Assembly: GCA_964472565.1 (NCBI GenBank) | Contig: CAYYNB010000126.1 | Location: forward strand, 1 to 18,045 | Reading direction: 5' to 3' | DNA: 18,045 nt | From: DATAMF01 sp964472565 | GTDB lineage: Bacteria > Chloroflexota > Anaerolineae > Aggregatilineales > Aggregatilineaceae | Part shown: piece by piece, positions 13,990 to 18,045 of the stretch | Position numbering within the stretch: position 1 is the first letter of the stretch | Layout: each line of letters opens with the position of its first letter | Notes under the pieces: model-generated | Seen by the model: only the letters and a program-made list of their open reading frames with translations | What the model was told of the DNA's origin: nothing | Database searches by the model: none | Translations under genes and position numbers: made by a program

Positions 13990-15528
13990 ATGAAAAAACA
14001 CCCCATCAACCTGTTTTTACTACCTGTACTGCTGCTGGCCCTGCTGCTCCCAATCTTCCCGGCCCAGGCCCAATCGATCCCCGATTTTGTCACCCTGATC
14101 GACCAGGATATGGTGATGGCGCACGTCGAAGCCCTGTCCGTCGATATTGGTGCGCGCCCGATGGGGACCGAAGCGGAACTCGCCGCTGCGGATTACATCG
14201 CCGGGCAGTTTGAAGCCTGGGGCTACGCTGTCGAAGTCGAGGAATTTGAAACGATCCCTCCCGACAGTGAAGATGAAACCGTCACCTCGCGCAATGTCAT
14301 CGCCACCAAAGCGGGCGGCGATCAGATTCTCGTCGTCGGCGCGCACATGGATTCCGTCACCGATGGCACAGGCGCGGGCGACAATGCAACCGGCGTCGCC
14401 GTCATTCTGGCCGCCGCCGAAGCTTTAGCCGATCAGGACCTCGCCTACACCGTGATTTTTGTCGCCTTCGGAGCCGAAGAATCCGGCGATCCGATGGGAT
14501 CAGAATATTTTGTAGAAAACTGGCTGGTCGATGACATCGACAGCGTAGTTGCCATGATCAACATCGATTCCGTCGGTGTCGGCACCAACCTCAACGCCTA
14601 TGCCGGGGCCGAAATCACCTGGCCCGACGACGACGAAGCCGCCCCGGAAATTGAAGGCGGTCCCGTTTGGGTCCGCGATCTCGCCCTTGATCTGGCCGCC
14701 GAGATGAATCTGCCCTTCGGCACCTCCCCCGACGATACCTGGGGCGGCTTTACGGGTGACTGGAGCGACCACTACGCCTTTGTTGAGGCCGGTATCCCGA
14801 TTGTCTATTTCGAGGCGTGGCAGTGGGAAGATTCCGAAAACCCCTGGTGGGGCCAGGAAACCGCCGAAGGGGATGTCATGCATACCCCCGGTGACATCTT
14901 CGACAATGTCGTGCCCGAAAAAGTCGAAATGACGGCGGAACTTGTCGCCGCCACTGCCTATACCATTGCATCGGGTCTGGTGGCGGAGGCTTCCGCCATC
15001 CCAGTTGTATCCGAACCGGTAGTAACCGAACCGACGCCCCTGCCCGCCCAGTTCCCGACCCCCTACCAGACGCAGCTCGCCGCCGCGGAACAGGTGTTTG
15101 AGCATGGCCGCATGTTCTGGATCCGCTTCAACCGTCAGGTGTGGGTGATGGTTGCCAGCGCGGACGACCCCTACAACGGCGACTGGTATTGTTACAACGA
15201 CACATTCGAAGAAGGGGACGTCGAAAGTGATCCGTCGCTCGTCCCGCCCGCCGATATGTCCCAGCCGATTCGCGGCTTCGGGAAGGTCTGGCGCGAACAG
15301 CCCGGTCTGCAAGACCTGCTCGGTTGGGCCATCACGCCGGAATTTGAACTCAACAGCACCTATGCCTATCTCGCCGGGGGTTATGTGGATCAGAATGGGC
15401 AATATGTCTCTGGTCCTGGTGAACATCGTCTCACAACCCTGTATAATGAAACTATCTCATTTTTCGAGGGCGGCGCGAACGGCGACTGCTCGCCGAGCGG
15501 AACTTGGCGCATGACACCCGCCCCATAA
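13990..15528 (+). CDS. Secreted M28-family zinc metallopeptidase with extra C-terminal module
   Basis: 512 residues; strong Shine-Dalgarno AAGGAGAG at 13977-13984. Signal peptide 1-27 (FPAQA/QS). The aminopeptidase-like M28 domain spans about 30-340 and all five expected two-zinc ligands are visible: His119 (GAHMDSV), Asp131 (GAGDNATG), Glu164 with general base Glu163 (GAEES), Asp193 (INIDSVG) and His298 (MHTPGD). SDH at 259-261 matches a family-conserved position. It should release N-terminal residues from peptides outside the cell. After a Pro/Thr-rich linker (about 343-362), residues ~370-510 form a separate module with FEHGRMFWIRFNRQVWVM, GFGKVWRE and LGWAITPE and two cysteines. I associate this module with Chloroflexota secreted proteins; its role is unknown. 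The promoter of the next gene lies in its last codons. Confidence 0.92.
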   Translation: MKKHPINLFLLPVLLLALLLPIFPAQAQSIPDFVTLIDQDMVMAHVEALSVDIGARPMGTEAELAAADYIAGQFEAWGYAVEVEEFETIPPDSEDETVTSRNVIATKAGGDQILVVGAHMDSVTDGTGAGDNATGVAVILAAAEALADQDLAYTVIFVAFGAEESGDPMGSEYFVENWLVDDIDSVVAMINIDSVGVGTNLNAYAGAEITWPDDDEAAPEIEGGPVWVRDLALDLAAEMNLPFGTSPDDTWGGFTGDWSDHYAFVEAGIPIVYFEAWQWEDSENPWWGQETAEGDVMHTPGDIFDNVVPEKVEMTAELVAATAYTIASGLVAEASAIPVVSEPVVTEPTPLPAQFPTPYQTQLAAAEQVFEHGRMFWIRFNRQVWVMVASADDPYNGDWYCYNDTFEEGDVESDPSLVPPADMSQPIRGFGKVWREQPGLQDLLGWAITPEFELNSTYAYLAGGYVDQNGQYVSGPGEHRLTTLYNETISFFEGGANGDCSPSGTWRMTPAP

Positions 15529-15539
15529 TCTGCTATAAT
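15511..15539 (+). promoter_or_regulatory. Strong promoter of the PPC-like secreted-protein gene
   Basis: ATGACA (15511-15516, 5/6 to TTGACA), a 17-base spacer and a perfect TATAAT (15534-15539) with an extended -10 TG at 15531-15532. It overlaps the 3' end of the peptidase gene. Transcription should begin near 15546, leaving a leader of about 70 bases. Confidence 0.65.
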
Positions 15540-15553
15540 CATCCAGTTTTGTT

Positions 15554-15572
15554 CAGGTGAAAATCTCACCTG
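15554..15572 (+). promoter_or_regulatory. Stem-loop in the 5' leader of the PPC-like gene
   Basis: CAGGTGA (15554-15560) and TCACCTG (15566-15572) make a perfect 7-bp stem with loop AAATC, about 8 bases after the predicted transcript start and 30 before the Shine-Dalgarno. It could protect the mRNA 5' end. A weak T-rich run follows (GGTTTGTGGTTTTG), so it might instead end the peptidase transcript. Confidence 0.45.
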
Positions 15573-15614
15573 GGTTTGTGGTTTTGTTCTGCACGTTTCA
15601 CGGAGGAAAATGCT

Positions 15615-16337
15615 ATGAAACGCCTGTTAGTAGCTTTTGTGCTGCTCGCCTCACTGCTCTCGTTGGTGCCGGTGTCAGCCCAGGGCGATATTAATCTCAT
15701 TGCCTACGGTGATGTCGTGACGGCTTCCCTGCCCGCCGCCTCAGCCGAAGTCAGCTATTCGTTCACCGGCGTGACTGGCGATGTCGTCGTCATCAATGCC
15801 CAGCCCGCCGAATCGGGTGCCTACATCACCCCCTCGGTCTACCTGCTCGATGCCAGCGGTGTGGCGCTGGGTACTTCCGAAGGTTTTGCTTATATCACCG
15901 TCGCCGCCGTGCTGCCTTCTGATGGCATCTACACCATCAAACTCAGCCTGCCCGCCGACGCCGACGAATTTGGCGATATGGCGATGCAGCTCATCGCGGC
16001 CCCCAAGCTCGTCCTCGACACCCCCGTGCAGGACACCATGACCAGCGAAGAAAGCCGCTTCTACGCCATTGAAGTCACCGACGCGTTCGGCCTGGCCTAC
16101 GAGCGGACAGAGGGCGATTTTGGCCCCGCCATCACCGTCAATTCGATCAGAGAAGATGGTTCCCTGTCCGAAGAAGGCGCGATCTACGGCGAACGTCTCC
16201 TCAAGGGCAACATCAGCCTGGGTATTGAAAATGCGGGCACCCCCACCGTTTACGTGGTGAGTCTCGCCCCCGCGCTCTTCAGCTTCTACTTCGACGAAGT
16301 GAGCGCCGACTACACCCTGACGCTGACCGCGCCGTAA
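15615..16337 (+). CDS. Small secreted protein with PPC-like beta-sandwich repeats
   Basis: 240 residues from the ATG at 15615, with GGAGG at 15602-15606 (spacing 8); a longer in-frame reading to 15576 lacks such a signal and would bury the signal peptide (1-22, VSA/Q). Residues ~25-125 follow the bacterial pre-peptidase C-terminal (PPC) pattern: YSFTGVTGDVVVIN, PSVYLLDASG and LPSDGIYTIKLSL. Residues ~130-240 look like a second, more diverged domain of the same type (SRFYAIEVTD...YTLTLTAP). There are no cysteines, no lipobox and no catalytic motif. PPC domains usually accompany secreted proteases or bind surfaces; here it is free-standing but directly downstream of a secreted peptidase. Its strong promoter, leader hairpin and own terminator suggest an abundant monocistronic mRNA. 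Function unknown. Confidence 0.75.
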   Translation: MKRLLVAFVLLASLLSLVPVSAQGDINLIAYGDVVTASLPAASAEVSYSFTGVTGDVVVINAQPAESGAYITPSVYLLDASGVALGTSEGFAYITVAAVLPSDGIYTIKLSLPADADEFGDMAMQLIAAPKLVLDTPVQDTMTSEESRFYAIEVTDAFGLAYERTEGDFGPAITVNSIREDGSLSEEGAIYGERLLKGNISLGIENAGTPTVYVVSLAPALFSFYFDEVSADYTLTLTAP

Positions 16338-16358
16338 ACTGAATAGGCTCATTCTGGG

Positions 16359-16384
16359 GCAGCCTCCGGGCTGCTCTTTTTTTT
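16359..16384 (+). terminator. Intrinsic terminator of the PPC-like gene
   Basis: GCAGCC (16359-16364), loop TCCG, GGCTGC (16369-16374), then TC and eight consecutive T (16377-16384). It starts 21 bases after the stop codon and is the only textbook rho-independent terminator in the window. Confidence 0.9.
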
Positions 16385-16405
16385 ATAGGGTTTCATCGGG
16401 CCAGG

Positions 16406-16411
16406 TATAAT
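16406..16411 (+). promoter_or_regulatory. Probable -10 box of murJ
   Basis: A perfect TATAAT 30 bases before the murJ ATG and just after the upstream terminator. The -35 position is poor (TTATAG at 17-base spacing). Confidence 0.5.
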
Positions 16412-16441
16412 TGATTTTTTCGCACCACTGGAGTGATAGGG

Positions 16442-18037
16442 ATGACTGAAAACGCTGCCCGCGCCTTGTCTGGACGCCAGATCGCCCGTGCCGCCGGAAT
16501 TGTGATGCTGGCTTTTGTCGCCACCGGAGTCCTGGGCATCGTGCGGCAGGCCGCCATCTCTGCCGCCTTTGGAGCCGGGGCGCGTCTGGATGCGTTTGTT
16601 GCCGCCCAGCGTGTCCCCGAAACCTTATTTGTGCTGGTCGCGGGCGGCGCGCTCGGCTCCGCTTTCATCCCGGTGTTTACCGGCTTCCTCGCCCACGATC
16701 AAAAAGCCGCCGCCCAACAGTTAGCCAACGGCGTGATCACGCTCCTGATCGCCGCTTCTGGACTGTTAGCCCTGGTCGCCTTTATTTTCGCCGGTCCGAT
16801 TACGCGCTGGTTCCTGCTCCCCGATGCGGCATCCAGCACCCAATCCCTCGCCGTCGAACTGATGCGCATCATGTTGATCACCGTCGTGATCTTCGCCGTC
16901 AGCGGCCTGATGATGGGCATCCTGAACGCGCACCAGCGTTTTATTGCCCCGGCCCTGGCCCCCAGCCTGTACAACATCGGCATCATTTTCGGCGCGGTAG
17001 CCCTCACGTCTGCGTGGGGTGTGCATGGGCTGGCCTGGGGTACCGTCCTCGGATCGCTGCTGCACATGGCCGTTCAGATTCCTTCGCTGCTCACCGTCCA
17101 ATTTCGCTACCGCCCCACCCTGAATCTGCACATCCCCGGCGAACGTGAAGTCCTGCTGCTGATGGGGCCGCGCGTCCTCGGATTGGGCATCGTCCAAGTG
17201 AATTTCTGGGTCAATACCGCGCTGGCATCTGGCATGGCCGAAGGCAGCGTCTCGGCCCTGTCTGTCTCGTTCGTGCTGCTGATGACCGTTCTGGGCGTCG
17301 TAGGCCGCAGCGTGGGCACGGCGGTTTTCCCAACGCTCTCCACCCTGACCGCCCAGCACGAAACCGAGACCTTCCGCCGCACTCTTTCCGGTGCGCTGGA
17401 CAGCGTGCTGTTTCTCTCCATCCCCGCCGGGATCGGTTTAGCGGCAGCCAGCCTTCCGATTGTCACCGTGTTGTTCGAGCGCGGCGAATGGACCAGCACC
17501 GACTCGGCAGGCACGGCGTGGGCGCTGGCCCTCTTCAGTATCGGTTTAGTCGGCCATGCCGTGCTGGAAATTCTCGTCCGCGCCTTTTATGCCCTCCACG
17601 ACACCTGGACGCCCGTCAAAGTGGGCACGGCGACCATGTTGCTGAATATTGCCCTCTCCCTGCTTTTGATCGCCCTGTACCCCGCTGATGCGCGTTTTGC
17701 CTATGGTCCGTTTGGGGCGCTCGCCTTTTCGATGTCCGTCGCCACCGCCCTCGAAAGCGCCACCCTCTGGATCATCTTGCAGCGCCGTATCGGGGGTATG
17801 GATGACCGCCGCCTTCTGACCAGCGCCGCCCGCACCCTGATCGCCTCGCTGTTCATGGCCGCTGCGGTAGGCGGCTTTTTGATCGCCCTGCCCGATCTGC
17901 ATGCCCTCTTCCAGACCATCGGGGCCGTGAGCATCGGTGGGCTGGTGTTTGTGGTCGCCGCCTATCTGCTCCACATCGACCAGATCGCGCTGCTCACCCG
18001 TATCCGCCTCCGTATCCCGGCGCGTCTCCGCCGCTGA
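16442..18037 (+). CDS. murJ: Lipid II flippase MurJ (MviN family)
   Basis: 531 residues from the ATG at 16442, preceded by GGAG at 16430-16433 (spacing 8); an in-frame GTG at 16433 is part of that Shine-Dalgarno and unlikely to be used. MurJ moves undecaprenyl-linked peptidoglycan precursor across the membrane. The N-terminus carries family marks: VLGIVRQAAISAAFGAG (Arg aligned with the essential Arg24 region of E. coli), LDAFVAAQRVPE and GGALGSAFIPVF. About 13-14 hydrophobic helices follow, as expected for this MOP-superfamily transporter; LFERGEWT and the FYALHDTWTPVKVG loop are typical. The protein ends with a basic tail (RIRLRIPARLRR). Length is normal. It has its own -10 box and follows a terminator, so it is probably transcribed independently; its context fits the envelope-related genes upstream. 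Confidence 0.95.
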   Translation: MTENAARALSGRQIARAAGIVMLAFVATGVLGIVRQAAISAAFGAGARLDAFVAAQRVPETLFVLVAGGALGSAFIPVFTGFLAHDQKAAAQQLANGVITLLIAASGLLALVAFIFAGPITRWFLLPDAASSTQSLAVELMRIMLITVVIFAVSGLMMGILNAHQRFIAPALAPSLYNIGIIFGAVALTSAWGVHGLAWGTVLGSLLHMAVQIPSLLTVQFRYRPTLNLHIPGEREVLLLMGPRVLGLGIVQVNFWVNTALASGMAEGSVSALSVSFVLLMTVLGVVGRSVGTAVFPTLSTLTAQHETETFRRTLSGALDSVLFLSIPAGIGLAAASLPIVTVLFERGEWTSTDSAGTAWALALFSIGLVGHAVLEILVRAFYALHDTWTPVKVGTATMLLNIALSLLLIALYPADARFAYGPFGALAFSMSVATALESATLWIILQRRIGGMDDRRLLTSAARTLIASLFMAAAVGGFLIALPDLHALFQTIGAVSIGGLVFVVAAYLLHIDQIALLTRIRLRIPARLRR

Positions 18038-18045
18038 CCCTACGC

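Overview
The window looks like a chromosomal segment of a Chloroflexota bacterium, most likely Anaerolineae-like. The clues are receptor Ser/Thr kinases with large extracytoplasmic TPR modules, an M28 peptidase with a C-terminal module I associate with that phylum, GC-rich coding sequence, and intergenic GTAGGGGCG palindromes. This placement is inferred from style and content, not from a marker gene.

Layout. 1-4719 (+) is the 3' part of a very large membrane-anchored protein. It has one transmembrane helix followed by three tandem copies of a ~500-residue module, each a TolB/FlgO-like domain plus TPRs; its 5' end, probably a kinase domain, lies before the window. 4799-6692 (-) is a two-gene unit, visibly poorer in G+C, encoding a TetR-type repressor and an ATP-grasp ligase. 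It has a recognisable promoter overlapped by palindromes. 6873-9395 (+) is a complete receptor Ser/Thr kinase with one copy of the same extracytoplasmic module, and xseB overlaps its stop codon. 9775-10974 (+) is a secreted serpin, and 11053-11886 (+) is prephenate dehydratase. 12105-12953 (-) is a DUF2085 membrane protein, divergent from a sugar-nucleotide epimerase (13031-13969, +). The epimerase is followed closely by a secreted M28 metallopeptidase, a secreted PPC-like beta-sandwich protein, a clear intrinsic terminator at 16359-16384, and murJ (lipid II flippase).

How the parts relate. Much of the window concerns the cell surface: two receptor-type proteins, a protease inhibitor, a protease, a small secreted protein, an envelope epimerase and the lipid II flippase. 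The TetR/ATP-grasp pair sits between the two paralogous receptor genes and differs from them in composition and strand, so it may have been inserted into an older tandem pair. Intergenic gaps are short (none exceeds about 220 bases) and several hold GC-rich hairpins from two recurring families.

The least explained element is the repeated extracytoplasmic module. It occurs four times in two genes and has an invariant pair of cysteines 72-74 residues apart. I see no CRISPR array, tRNA, rRNA, insertion sequence or phage gene here.
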